Positions 41,223-49,610 are shown, numbered from the stretch's first letter. The stretch: DNA of 64,000 bases from DASXMT01 sp963755985 (GCA_963755985.1 CAVWLO010000003.1:744001-808000), one strand, 5' to 3'. Program-made: numbers and translations. The notes: generated by a model from the letters alone, not told the origin.

Positions 41223-42884
41223 TTAGAAGAGAGTCGGCGACTCGCCCGGGTCGGAACGTCCGCTCGACTTGGCCCGTCGGCCAGAGCCGATGGGATCCGC
41301 CGACGTGGACTTCGTGGCGCCCGACTTGGACTTTGTGGACGGCGATGTGGCGGTGGCTTGTTGGCCCGATGCGGGGGACCGGCCGGACGTGGCTCGGCCC
41401 GGTCTGGACCCGCGGCCCGATCTGGGTTTGACGCCCGATCCCCGGGCTCGGCTGGGTCCGACACCCAATGTCGACGTGGCGCTAGGCGGCCCCGCCCCCG
41501 ATCCGGCCGCGTCCCCGCCTTGGTGGTCGCCGTAGGACGCAGAGTCCTCGTCGCGTCGCTCATCGTCGTAGAGACGATGGTCCGGGAGTCTCCCGCCCGG
41601 CTCGCCACCCGGGTCGGGTTCTCGGCCGGGGGGTGCGGGCGGGTCGAAGTGCCAGTCGCCGTTGTCGTCTTTGTAGACGACATAGCCCTCGTAGGTCTTC
41701 TTGTCATGGTGCCAAGAGCACAGCCGGACCAGATTGGACAGCGTGACCGGCCCGTTCTCGTGCACCGGCTGGATGTGGTCGGTCTCCAAGAACTTGGTCG
41801 AGCCACAGCCGGGGACGGCACAGGTGGGATGGTCGTTGGCCAGCGCGGTGCGGATCGGGGCGTCGAGGTAGCGCCCGGGATGGGAGATGACGGTGACGTC
41901 TCTCCCCTGGTAGAAGAGGACCTTCAGATACGAGTCGGACAGGAGGGACGAGACGACGGGGACGGGGACGGCCCCGATCCCGTCGATGGCCGAGACCTCG
42001 TCCCCTCTCGCCTCCCGGTTGAAGAGGGCCTCTTGGTCCACCCGCACGTTCACGACGGTCTTCGGTCGTCCGGCCGGAGCGGAGTCCCCACAGAGCAGCG
42101 CAGAGAGGGCGTCGGCCGCGTAGGCGTCCATGGGCTCTCGGTCGCCGTGCGTGCGGGCCTGCTCGAAGCGCTCCTTCGTGGCCGCCTCGAGCACCGAGAC
42201 GAGCTGGGCCCCCCGGTCGGGGGTGAACCGGCCCCGGAGGCAGAGGGCCCCCTCCTCGTCGGTCCAGTGGCGGAGGTGGCGGCCCTTGTGGATGGCGGCC
42301 ATGGTCTTGGCCGGGTCGGCCGAGGCCGCCCGGGCCTTCGTCCTGCGGCACCGGTCCCGCAGCTGGGCCAGGGGCTCGGCCTGGGCCGCGTCGACCAGCT
42401 CGGGCTCGTGGTCCGGGTCGACGGCCACGGCCAAGGCCAGCTCTTTCACCTGGGGCTCGGACAGCTTCCCGTCCCGGAGGGCCTCGGCCGTGCCCGGGGC
42501 CTCGGTCAGGGCCTTCCCCGTCTCCAAGGTGGACTGGGCCTGTCCCACCCCCACGCCCTCGGTCTCGGCGATCAGCCCGGCTGCGTTCCGGTGCCCGGCC
42601 TCCCGCCAGACGTTGGAGGACTCGATCCGGGTGGCGAGGGAGAACTTGGCCGCCGTGGCCAGCCGGAGGACCTCGACCACCGAGGCATAGAGCCGCTGGG
42701 CATCAGGACCGGACAGGCGATCGGGCTCCAAGAGCTCGACGGCCCGGTGGAGGGAGGAGCTGGCCTGGTCGAACAGGCCAGAGAGGCGGACGTCCTCGTC
42801 GCCGGCACTCGAATCGTGCCTCGAACCGTCTTTCGAACCCTGCCTCGACCGCTGCTTCGAACCCACCGAACTCATGTGTCCCAT
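41223..42884 (-). CDS. DUF222/HNH endonuclease domain protein (13E12 repeat family)
   Basis: 553 residues. A DUF222 region (about 30-330) contains VEVLRLATAAKFSLATRIES, GKLSEPQVKELALAV and LRGRFTPDRGAQLVSVLEAA. An HNH nuclease motif follows (about 365-415: CAVPGCGSTKFLETDHIQPV and LVRLCSWHHDKKTYEGY) with two Cys and the HH pair. The last about 130 residues are low-complexity, basic/Ser-rich. This family is multi-copy in actinobacteria and mobile-element-like, but its function is not established. The IS3-type element inserted about 40 bases upstream. The start may be 42884 or ATG 42875. Confidence 0.88.
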   Translation of the reverse strand: MGHMSSVGSKQRSRQGSKDGSRHDSSAGDEDVRLSGLFDQASSSLHRAVELLEPDRLSGPDAQRLYASVVEVLRLATAAKFSLATRIESSNVWREAGHRNAAGLIAETEGVGVGQAQSTLETGKALTEAPGTAEALRDGKLSEPQVKELALAVAVDPDHEPELVDAAQAEPLAQLRDRCRRTKARAASADPAKTMAAIHKGRHLRHWTDEEGALCLRGRFTPDRGAQLVSVLEAATKERFEQARTHGDREPMDAYAADALSALLCGDSAPAGRPKTVVNVRVDQEALFNREARGDEVSAIDGIGAVPVPVVSSLLSDSYLKVLFYQGRDVTVISHPGRYLDAPIRTALANDHPTCAVPGCGSTKFLETDHIQPVHENGPVTLSNLVRLCSWHHDKKTYEGYVVYKDDNGDWHFDPPAPPGREPDPGGEPGGRLPDHRLYDDERRDEDSASYGDHQGGDAAGSGAGPPSATSTLGVGPSRARGSGVKPRSGRGSRPGRATSGRSPASGQQATATSPSTKSKSGATKSTSADPIGSGRRAKSSGRSDPGESPTLF

Positions 42885-42924
42885 CGTGACAGGAGGGTGT
42901 GACAGAGGGAGAGAGGGCGGAACC

Positions 42925-42945
42925 TGTCAACCCGAATGAGACACC
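42925..42945. repeat. IS3-type terminal inverted repeat, OrfB end
   Basis: The sequence TGTCAACCC...GAGACACC pairs with the complement of 44466-44487 over most positions. It lies just past the OrfB stop. Confidence 0.75.
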
Positions 42946-43958
42946 GGAAGGTCAGATCGCTTCTGCGGCCAGAGGCACCTCCTCGGGTCGGTTGATCCAA
43001 AAGGCGTCTGGGATCCGTGGTGCCTGCGGCGGGGTCCGGAACCGGTGGGGCATGGAGTCGTGGCGGCGTCGAGGACCCCTTGGCGCTTCTCCCGGACAAC
43101 GTCTGCCAGGCCGAAATGGACGTCGGCCGGTGTATGCAGCCCGATCCCCGAGTGCCGGTGCTCGGTGGTGTAGTGGGCAAAGAAGCCGTCACAGAAGGTG
43201 CGGGCCGCGGCGATGTTGGCGAAGCGCTTGGGGAAGGTGGGCGAGTACTTGAGCGTCTTGAACGAGGACTCCGAGTAGGGGTTGTCGTTGGACTGGTGGG
43301 GTCGTGAATGGCTCTGGAGAACACCCAGATCAGCCAGGAGCTGGCTGACGGTCCGGGAGGTCATGGAGGATCCCCGGTCGGCGTGCAGGGTGAGCTGGCC
43401 CTCGGCGACGTTGTGTCGATAAATGGCATCGGCGATGAGCTGCTCGGCCAAGGTGGCCGATTCCCGAGGGGCCACCAGCCACCCCACCACGTAGCGGCTG
43501 TAGATGTCGAGGATGCTGTAGAGCTGGAACCAGGTCCATTTGTAGGGACCGGCCAGCTTGGTGATGTCCCAGCTCCAGACCTCGTTGGGCCGCGTCGCCA
43601 CCAGCTCGGGCTTGACCGAGGCCGGCCTGCGGGCCTGGGCTCGGCGTTCTCGCACCTGAGCCCGCTCACGAAGCAGTCGGTACATGGTGGACACCGAGGC
43701 CAGGTAGGTCCCCTCGTCCAAAAGGGTGGCCCAGACCTGGGCCGGGGCTTTGTCACAAAAGCGCTCCTCGTGGAGGGTCGCAACGATGGTGTCGGCTTCC
43801 GCTTCTGCCAGGGCACGATGCGAACGTCGGGGGGCCGGCGGCCCACAGACCCGAGGACGTTTGACCCGGTAGTGAGTGGCCCGACTTCGCCCCAGGACCT
43901 CGCAAGCCCTCTTTCGTCCAATGGTCGGGGCCAACTCCTCGACCCCGGCGTCGAGCAC
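42927..43958 (-). CDS. IS3-type transposase OrfB (DDE integrase)
   Basis: 343 residues. The HTH_21-like segment is followed by an rve integrase core with the DDE triad: Asp in EVWSWDITKLAGPYKW, Asp in LTLHADRGSSMTSRTV and Glu in DNPYSESSFKTLKY. FCDGFFAHYTTEHRHSGIGL is the usual C-terminal motif. It lies eight bases after OrfA in a different frame, starting at GTG 43958 with no good ribosome-binding site. Production by ribosomal frameshifting from OrfA is the usual IS3 mechanism, but no classical slippery site is obvious. Confidence 0.93.
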   Translation of the reverse strand: MLDAGVEELAPTIGRKRACEVLGRSRATHYRVKRPRVCGPPAPRRSHRALAEAEADTIVATLHEERFCDKAPAQVWATLLDEGTYLASVSTMYRLLRERAQVRERRAQARRPASVKPELVATRPNEVWSWDITKLAGPYKWTWFQLYSILDIYSRYVVGWLVAPRESATLAEQLIADAIYRHNVAEGQLTLHADRGSSMTSRTVSQLLADLGVLQSHSRPHQSNDNPYSESSFKTLKYSPTFPKRFANIAAARTFCDGFFAHYTTEHRHSGIGLHTPADVHFGLADVVREKRQGVLDAATTPCPTGSGPRRRHHGSQTPFGSTDPRRCLWPQKRSDLPVSHSG

Positions 43959-43966
43959 GTCGTCAA

Positions 43967-44422
43967 CTACTCGTCTGAGTCCGCGCTCTTGGAGATCTCT
44001 TCCAAGAGCGCGTGTACTGTTCCCTGGACGTTGATGACCGCCTCGGCCTGGGCCAACTTGGAGCGCAGCCGCTCGTTCTCGGTCCGTAGCCGGGCCACCT
44101 CGGAGAGCGAAAGGCCACCCCGACCACCGTCATTTCGCCCGAGGGAGGCCTTGATCAGCCCCTGGCGGTGCTGGCGTCTCCAGTCGGTGATCAGGCTGGA
44201 GTAGAGACCTTCCCGCCGGAGCAGCGCTCCTCGTTCGCCGGTCTCCGAGCACCCGTCATATTCGGCCAGGATGGCCAGCTTGTACTCAGGCGTGAAGACC
44301 CGGCGTATCCCGCTCTTGTGATAGCGGGGACCTCCATCAGCTCCGGTGCCGTCGTCGATGTGCCAAGTCTTGCCGTGCTCAGACTTGACCGGCGGCACCT
44401 TCCTCGTCGTGGTGTTCTCCAT
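43967..44422 (-). CDS. IS3-type transposase OrfA
   Basis: 151 residues. A helix-turn-helix region (RRVFTPEYKLAILAEYDGCS, LLRREGLYSSLITDWRRQHR) is followed by a leucine-zipper-like coiled coil (LSEVARLRTENERLRSKLAQ) used for multimerisation. ATG 44422 has GGAGG upstream. It is followed by OrfB at 43958. Confidence 0.92.
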   Translation of the reverse strand: MENTTTRKVPPVKSEHGKTWHIDDGTGADGGPRYHKSGIRRVFTPEYKLAILAEYDGCSETGERGALLRREGLYSSLITDWRRQHRQGLIKASLGRNDGGRGGLSLSEVARLRTENERLRSKLAQAEAVINVQGTVHALLEEISKSADSDE

Positions 44423-44465
44423 GAGAAATCCTCCAACGCCCCATGCTCAGTACGTGGATGCTGAA

Positions 44466-44487
44466 GGTGTCTCACTCATTGTCGACA
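44466..44487. repeat. IS3-type terminal inverted repeat, OrfA end
   Basis: GGTGTCTCACTCATTGTC and adjoining bases form the inverse partner of 42925-42945, located 43 bases upstream of the OrfA start. Confidence 0.75.
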
Positions 44488-44591
44488 GAGAGGGGGGGGA
44501 GGGGAGGGGACGCTGGTCAGGCGCCTACGATGCTACGGGCCCCACCGAGTCCTCGGCGGGGCTTCGGCCATCGAGCCTGTACCCAGCGTCA

Positions 44592-44680
44592 GCGACGCCT
44601 GCGAACCATCGGGACGCCTGCGAACCATCGGGACGCGTGCGAACGGGACGCCTGCGAGCGGGACGCCTGCGAACCATCGG
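44592..44680. repeat. Tandem array of GGGACGCCTGCGAACCATC-type units
   Basis: Four or five units of 14-20 bp sharing GACGCCTGCGA are arranged head to tail, immediately downstream of the DUF3817 gene and near the IS end. Confidence 0.8.
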
Positions 44681-44713
44681 TTTGCCACGTCTGTCCATGC
44701 AGGCACCCGCGAC

Positions 44714-45073
44714 TCAGCCATGCTCAACGGGCGCCCGGCCGGACCCAGACCCGGACCCAGATGCAGACCCAGATGTTGCCAACCCGGCCCTCGGCTCGAA
44801 TCTGAATGCGTAACGATCAACGACGTAGCCACCGCCGGGAACGCACGCAATCAACAAGATGGCAGCCGTGGTCCTCCAGCGCCATTTCACGCGAAACCGT
44901 GCTATGAGAACAACGATGATGTAAAAGGTGAACACGGTCCCGTGCATAGAGCCGACGATCGCAGCGGCTAAGGACCCGTTGCCTGTGGCCTGGATCACGA
45001 CTGCGATCAGCAGCAGGATGAACAGAGTCGCTTCGACGTATGCCGTCCATCGAACAACCTTGACGATTCCCAT
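44714..45073 (-). CDS. DUF3817-like membrane protein
   Basis: This 119-residue protein has three helices (AYVEATLFILLLIAVVIQAT, GTVFTFYIIVVLIARFRVKW, TAAILLIACVPGGGYVVDRY) and the HG motif after the first loop (IVGSMHGTVF) that marks the actinobacterial DUF3817 family. Start ATG 45073 corresponds to where the family begins; an open frame to 45364 is repeat-derived. The C-terminal tail SGSASGSGSGSG is low complexity. Function unknown. Confidence 0.82.
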   Translation of the reverse strand: MGIVKVVRWTAYVEATLFILLLIAVVIQATGNGSLAAAIVGSMHGTVFTFYIIVVLIARFRVKWRWRTTAAILLIACVPGGGYVVDRYAFRFEPRAGLATSGSASGSGSGSGRAPVEHG

Positions 45074-45217
45074 CACTGTGCTCCGGACTTGACGCGAGAT
45101 GCGGGCAAATCCCGCTCCTCCTTGGGGCGTCACCGCTGGACGTTTCGACCTGCCCGGCCGTCTGACCCGCGGACCACCATCACGCACGCTACCTCGGGAG
45201 GTGCGCCTCCTCTCGCC

Positions 45218-45313
45218 CGGCACCTCGCTCGGCACCCCGCCCGGCACCTCGCCCGGGACTCGGCTCGGCACCTCACCCGGGACTCGGCTCGGCACCCGGC
45301 GCGGGACCCGGCG
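45218..45313. repeat. Eight 12-bp tandem repeats (CGGCACCTCGCC type)
   Basis: Exactly eight consecutive 12-bp units lie in the 344-base gap between the DUF3817 gene (minus) and the DUF4190 gene (plus). They alternate CGGCACCTCGCC-like and CGGGACTCGGCT-like forms. No gene is supported in this gap. Confidence 0.9.
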
Positions 45314-45417
45314 CGGCTCCAGACGGGGCCCAAGACCCTGCTCCCGGTTCGGCTTCTCCCACATGCCGGTCTCGACCTGACCGAGTCACCCCTGGCAGTG
45401 GTGATATACCGACACTG

Positions 45418-46482
45418 GTGACAACCGATCAGGGGAATGGGAACGGCACCAATTCGGGCAACGAGAAGGAAATCGGCGAGACAGGGAACGCTCAGACCAC
45501 AGAGCCCGCGGCCGGTAGCGAATTTCCGAACCAGGCACCCCCGACCGCCGAGGCTTCGCCAGCCGACCAACCAGCCGGCCAACCAGGCGGAACGGCGGGC
45601 AGCCAACCAGGCGGAACGGCGGGCAGCCAACCAGGAGCATCTCCGGCCGGCCAACCAGCGGCCTCGCAGGCCGAAGATCTCTCCGGTTGGTACCAGGCGT
45701 CAGACGGGCAGTGGTACCAGCATCCCGGCTACGCCGCTCGCGCCGATCAGCCACAAGGCCCTCAAGCAGACGAGCCCCAGTCCCCGCAGGCCCAATATCC
45801 CCAGACTCCCAACGCCCAACCTCAATATCCCCAGGCCCAGCCCCCCCAGGCGAGGTATGCCCAACAGTCGCAGTACGCCCAGGACCAGTACCCCCAAGGG
45901 CAGTACGCCCAGGGGCAAAACCCCCAGGACCAGTACCCCCAAGGGCAGTACGCCCAGGGGCAGTACCCCCAGGACCAGTACGCCCAAGGTCAGTACGGCC
46001 AGCCTCAATACCCCCAAGACCAGTACGCCCAAGGTCAGTATGCCCAGGGTCAGTACCCCCAGGACCAGTACGCCCGGACCCAATACCCGCAGGGGCAGTA
46101 CCCCCAAGGGCAGTTCCCCCCGGGTCAGTTCCCACCGCGGCAGTACCCGCCGGGGCAGTACCCACCGGCAGGGTATGGATCTGCCGGGTACCCCTACGCA
46201 GTTCCGGCCGGTACCCGAACCAACGGTATGGCCATTGCCTCTTTGATCTGCGCGATTGGGGGAATCTTCTTTCTGGGGATCCCCTCCATCCTCGGGATCG
46301 TCTTCGGCTTCCTGGCTCGATCCCAGATTCAGCGGTCAAACGGCACACAGACCGGGAGCGGCCTGGCTCTGGCCGGGATCATCGTCGGATTCTGCGTGGT
46401 GGCGGTGGGGATCCTGATCGTGATCGTCGCCGCCGTCAATGCTCACACCTGCAACACCGTCAACGGGTTTGGAAGCTGCTGA
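45418..46482 (+). CDS. DUF4190-type membrane protein with long Gln/Tyr/Pro repeat domain
   Basis: 354 residues. The N-terminal about 85 residues are disordered, with an AGQPGGTAGSQ repeat. A small DUF2510-like motif follows (DLSGWYQASDGQWYQHPGY). Then comes about 145 residues of imperfect five- and seven-residue repeats (PQDQYAQGQ, YPQGQYAQ) before two membrane helices (ASLICAIGGIFFLGIPSILG, AGIIVGFCVVAVGILIVIVA) of the DUF4190 type. The Q/Y/P-rich segment is prion-like in composition and would lie on one side of the membrane next to the helices. Start GTG 45418 is tentative; function unknown. Confidence 0.8.
   Translation: MTTDQGNGNGTNSGNEKEIGETGNAQTTEPAAGSEFPNQAPPTAEASPADQPAGQPGGTAGSQPGGTAGSQPGASPAGQPAASQAEDLSGWYQASDGQWYQHPGYAARADQPQGPQADEPQSPQAQYPQTPNAQPQYPQAQPPQARYAQQSQYAQDQYPQGQYAQGQNPQDQYPQGQYAQGQYPQDQYAQGQYGQPQYPQDQYAQGQYAQGQYPQDQYARTQYPQGQYPQGQFPPGQFPPRQYPPGQYPPAGYGSAGYPYAVPAGTRTNGMAIASLICAIGGIFFLGIPSILGIVFGFLARSQIQRSNGTQTGSGLALAGIIVGFCVVAVGILIVIVAAVNAHTCNTVNGFGSC
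45880..46170. repeat. Coding repeat array of the Gln/Tyr/Pro domain
   Basis: Units such as CAGTACCCCCAGGACCAGTA and CAGTACGCCCAAGGT recur about 15 times with changes. The DNA repeats closely, so recent expansion is likely. Confidence 0.85.
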
Positions 46483-46528
46483 GGGCACGCCCGGACGCGG
46501 TCCCTGCTTGACGGGTACGGGATTGCGG

Positions 46529-47866
46529 TCAGTGGTCTGAGATTTCCCCCCCGGCACGGCCCGAGCCCCCGGAACCGGCCAAGCCCCCGGAACCGGCCGA
46601 GCTACCAGAACCGCCCGAGCCCCCGGAACCGGCCGAGCTACCAGAACCGGCCGAGCTACCAGAACCGGCCGAGCCCCCGGAACTCCCGAACCGGTCGAGC
46701 ACGGCCGTCGCATCGTCCACGATCCGGCCGATGAGGTCGGCCACCGTCGGCAGTTCCTCGATCGTCCCGACCACCTGGCCGGTAGGCAGAACCCCCACGT
46801 CGGTGCGGCCGTCGACCAGTGCGGCCTTGGTCATCATCGGCGCGTTGGCCGCCATGACCACCTGGGTCCAGGAGAGCTCGTTGCCTTCCTTCATGGCCCG
46901 GCCTTCCCTCAGCAGCGCGGCGATCGACGTCTTGGTCTCTTGCCGGAACGCATAGGCGTTGGCCAGGGCCCGAGGCAGGTTCCGGACCCAGCCCGCACGC
47001 TCGAGGTGGTCCACCAACGCCGTGCGGATCACCCGTTGCGGCGCCCCGTCGATCGTCGTGGACACGACCGTGCCGGTCACCGGCGTTCCCAGGTAGAGCT
47101 GCTTCACCGCGTCGGGCACGCGGCTCTCTTGCGAGAGGAGGAACCTGGTACCCATGGCGATCCCCGAGGCGCCGTAGGACAGGGCGGCCACGAGGCCACG
47201 CCCGTCAAAGAACCCACCGGCGGCGATGACCGCCACCCGGTCTCCCACCGCGTCGACCACCGAGGGCGTCAGCAGTGTGGTGGGCACCGTGCCGGTATGG
47301 CCTCCGCCTTCGCCGCCCTGGGCAATCACGGCGTCGACGCCCCATTCGGCCACTTTCTCTGCATGACGTCTGGCCCCGATCGTGGGCATCACCACCAGCC
47401 CGGCTTCCCGGCAGCGCGATACCAGCTCCGGATTGGGGGCCTGGGCGAAGCTGGCCACGCGGACGCCGTTCTTGATCATGAGCGCCACACGGTTGCCGAC
47501 GTCGGCGACGTCGGTGCGCATGTTGACGCCGAAGGGACGATCGGTGCGGGAACGCACGTCGTCGATGGCTGCCACCATCTGCTCGAAGGTCATGGTGGCC
47601 GAAGCAAGGATGCCCAGGCCTCCAGCCTCGGCGGTGGCCGCCACCAGGCGGGGACCGGCTACCCAGCCCATGCCGGTCTGGACGATGGGGTAGTCGACCC
47701 CCACCAGCTCGCAGAACGAGGTGCGCAGGGCGGGGTGCACACGCCGCCCTGCACCCGAAGCACCCAAAGCACCCGCAGCACCCGAAGCACCCAAAGCACC
47801 CGCAGCACCCGAAGCACCCGAAGCACCCGAAGCACCCGAAGCACCCGAAGCACCCGAAGCACTCAC
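46529..47866 (-). CDS. ipdC: IpdC-like nitronate-monooxygenase-family flavoprotein
   Basis: 445 residues with a core of about 350: RTSFCELVGVDYPIVQTGMG, FGVNMRTDVADVGNRVALMI, the FMN/His segment QGGEGGGHTGTVPTTLLTPS, AAGGFFDGRG and GIAMGTRFLLSQESRV. In Mycobacterium tuberculosis the same family (Rv3553, IpdC) directly follows ipdAB and removes a hydroxyl group in steroid C/D-ring breakdown. Here it overlaps the ipdB stop (GTGA, start GTG 47866). Both ends carry tandem-repeat additions: about 37 residues of SGA repeats at the N-terminus and about 45 residues of SGSSAG repeats at the C-terminus. Confidence 0.86.
   Translation of the reverse strand: MSASGASGASGASGASGASGAAGALGASGAAGALGASGAGRRVHPALRTSFCELVGVDYPIVQTGMGWVAGPRLVAATAEAGGLGILASATMTFEQMVAAIDDVRSRTDRPFGVNMRTDVADVGNRVALMIKNGVRVASFAQAPNPELVSRCREAGLVVMPTIGARRHAEKVAEWGVDAVIAQGGEGGGHTGTVPTTLLTPSVVDAVGDRVAVIAAGGFFDGRGLVAALSYGASGIAMGTRFLLSQESRVPDAVKQLYLGTPVTGTVVSTTIDGAPQRVIRTALVDHLERAGWVRNLPRALANAYAFRQETKTSIAALLREGRAMKEGNELSWTQVVMAANAPMMTKAALVDGRTDVGVLPTGQVVGTIEELPTVADLIGRIVDDATAVLDRFGSSGGSAGSGSSAGSGSSAGSGGSGGSGSSAGSGGLAGSGGSGRAGGEISDH
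46563..46688. repeat. Seven 18-bp repeats at the 3' end of ipdC
   Basis: Units GAGCCCCCGGAACCGGCC and GAGCTACCAGAACCGGCC alternate. They encode the Ser/Gly-rich C-terminal tail on the minus strand. Confidence 0.88.
47752..47862. repeat. About twelve 9-bp repeats at the 5' end of ipdC
   Basis: The unit is CACCCGAAG with CACCCAAAG and CACCCGCAG variants. It encodes the Ser-Gly-Ala-rich start of IpdC immediately after its GTG, which overlaps the ipdB stop. Confidence 0.9.
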
Positions 47867-48684
47867 CCCTTCACCTCGCGATCGCGCAGGCAGCGGGGGT
47901 CGAGCACGTCGCGGATCAAGGTGAGCTCTTCGGGCGTTGGCAGCCGCGTCGAGGGCACATCGGACGGGACGGTCAGCTCGAAGCCGGTGGCGTCGACGAT
48001 CTCCTCGACCGTCACACCCGGGTGGACCGACCGCAGTCGCATGGTGCGGTCCGGCGTCTCGAAGTCGAACACCCCGAGGTTGGAGACCACGAAGCGGATC
48101 TCGTGGAACTTGGTGGCTGACGGGCCGGCGGCTGCTGCCCTGGCGTAGCCGACGCCCGACACCACGTCGACCTGCTCGACGAACGAGCGGGTCGAGTGGT
48201 TGGGCACCCAATAGCTGGTCGGGTGGTTCATGGTGTTGCCCGGAGCGCCGCGCACCCCGATCAGCTGGGCCTTGGGCTTGGCCCAGTCGCCGATGGCGCT
48301 GATGTTCTGGTTGCCGTCCCGGTCGATCTGGGAGGCCATCATGATCAGGTTGCGCCGGCCCGACCACACCACGTCGAAGACCTTGCGATAGGGCATGTGC
48401 GACTCGAGGACCAGGTCGGCTGGCTTGGTACCCATCGGGGGTGCGCCGTCGATGAGGGCAGCATCCCCGTCGGTCAGGGCCAGGTCGGGGGCGAAGGTCA
48501 ACTTGGCCACGCGGGCACCCAGCGCTGGAGCGGTCCCGAACGCGCTGGCCATCACCTCACCGTCGCCCCGGAACACCTCGGCACAGGCGATGACGCAGTA
48601 TTCGGCGCGGGACGCGCCATCGACTGCCGACCCCGCCGCTCCCCCTCCCTCATCTCCCTTGTTCCAGCTGCTCGACTCGCTCAC
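47863..48684 (-). CDS. ipdB: IpdB, beta subunit of steroid C-ring hydrolase (CoA-transferase-like)
   Basis: The 273 residues resemble class I CoA transferases. Landmarks are EYCVIACAEVFRGDGEVMAS, TFAPDLALTDGDAALIDGAP, WSGRRNLIMMASQIDRDGNQ, NISAIGDWAKPKAQLIGVRG, GNTMNHPTSYWVPNHSTRSF and FHEIRFVVSNLGVFDFETPD. These correspond to IpdB (Rv3552), which with IpdA opens the last steroid ring of COCHEA-CoA. GTG 48684 overlaps the ipdA stop, and its own stop overlaps ipdC. Confidence 0.92.
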   Translation of the reverse strand: MSESSSWNKGDEGGGAAGSAVDGASRAEYCVIACAEVFRGDGEVMASAFGTAPALGARVAKLTFAPDLALTDGDAALIDGAPPMGTKPADLVLESHMPYRKVFDVVWSGRRNLIMMASQIDRDGNQNISAIGDWAKPKAQLIGVRGAPGNTMNHPTSYWVPNHSTRSFVEQVDVVSGVGYARAAAAGPSATKFHEIRFVVSNLGVFDFETPDRTMRLRSVHPGVTVEEIVDATGFELTVPSDVPSTRLPTPEELTLIRDVLDPRCLRDREVKG

Positions 48685-49610
48685 TGTGCCCCTCCCGCCG
48701 TCGACTTGGTTGCGCCGCCGGTCGCCTTCTCGGCCGCTCCGCCCGCTGCAGCCTTCTCGGCCGCCGCCTCCTTCACCGCCGACTGGTACCCCTCCTCGTC
48801 GACCTCCAGAAAGCGCTTCGAGAAGGCAGCCCACCCGTCGGGGTCGCCCGCCGCGGCCACGTAGGCCTTCTGGAAGGCCTCGTCCCGGTTGTAGTCGGGG
48901 ACACAGGCGGTGAAGTGGGCCCCGCCTGGTGTCTCGGTCACCCCGTCGGTGAGCAGCCGGCTGATGGACAGGGTCTGGATGGGGCCCTCCGAGGCGAGCT
49001 CATCGGTGGCCACCAGTCGCTCGGTGGTCACGAAGCGCCGGTCGGCTGCACCGAGGAAGAGCTCGTCGAAGAACGGGTCGGGACCGAGGATCTGGCCGCT
49101 GCCCGAGGCGTCGGCCCGGTTTACGTGGACGAGGGCGGCATCGAGCCGGAGGGCGGGCATGGCCACCAGCTCCTCGCCGTCGCCGTAGGGGGAGAGAACC
49201 GTGCGCAGCGAGGGGTTGACCCGCAGCACGTCGGAGCCCAGGCCGGCACGCGTAGGCAAGAAGGGCACCCGTTGGGACGCCGCCAGCAGCCCCAGATAGA
49301 ACATGCCCTCGTCCACCTCCATGGCCTCGACGGTGCCGGTCTGGCGGGCCACCCGGAAGTGGGGGTCGGTGGGGATCGAGTCGAGGGTCACGAACCCGAA
49401 CACCACCTTTTTCACCTTGCCCGCCGCGCAGAGGAGCCCGACGTCGGGGCCGCCGTAGCTGACCACGGTGAGGTCGGTGAGGTCGGAGCGCAGGATGGCC
49501 CGGACCGCGGCCATCGGCTTCCGGCGCGATCCCCAGCCCCCCACGCCGATGGTCATGCCGCTGCGGAGCTCGCCGACGACTTCGGCCAGGGTGAGTCTCT
49601 TGTCTGCCAT
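48681..49610 (-). CDS. ipdA: IpdA, alpha subunit of steroid C-ring hydrolase (CoA-transferase-like)
   Basis: 309 residues with strong similarity to IpdA (Rv3551): DKRLTLAEVVGELRSGMTIG, GWGSRRKPMAAVRAILRSDL, TDLTVVSYGGPDVGLLCAAG, KVKKVVFGFVTLD, MPALRLDAALVHVNRAD and ETPGGAHFTACVPDYNRDEA. The C-terminal about 35 residues are Ala/Gly/Lys-rich and repeat-like. ATG 49610 is preceded by AGGAG. It is coupled to ipdB by a GTGA overlap. The order echA20-ipdA-ipdB-ipdC equals that of the mycobacterial cholesterol locus. Confidence 0.93.
   Translation of the reverse strand: MADKRLTLAEVVGELRSGMTIGVGGWGSRRKPMAAVRAILRSDLTDLTVVSYGGPDVGLLCAAGKVKKVVFGFVTLDSIPTDPHFRVARQTGTVEAMEVDEGMFYLGLLAASQRVPFLPTRAGLGSDVLRVNPSLRTVLSPYGDGEELVAMPALRLDAALVHVNRADASGSGQILGPDPFFDELFLGAADRRFVTTERLVATDELASEGPIQTLSISRLLTDGVTETPGGAHFTACVPDYNRDEAFQKAYVAAAGDPDGWAAFSKRFLEVDEEGYQSAVKEAAAEKAAAGGAAEKATGGATKSTAGGAQ

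Larger units (their letters stand above)
42925..44487 (-). mobile_element. IS3-type insertion sequence
   Basis: About 1.56 kb with OrfA and OrfB in tandem. The imperfect terminal inverted repeats are at 42925-42945 (starts TGTCAACCC, ends GAGACACC) and 44466-44487 (complement starts TGTCGACAA, ends GAGACACC). No clear target-site duplication flanks them. Both reading frames are open and the DDE triad is present, so the element may be active. Confidence 0.82.
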
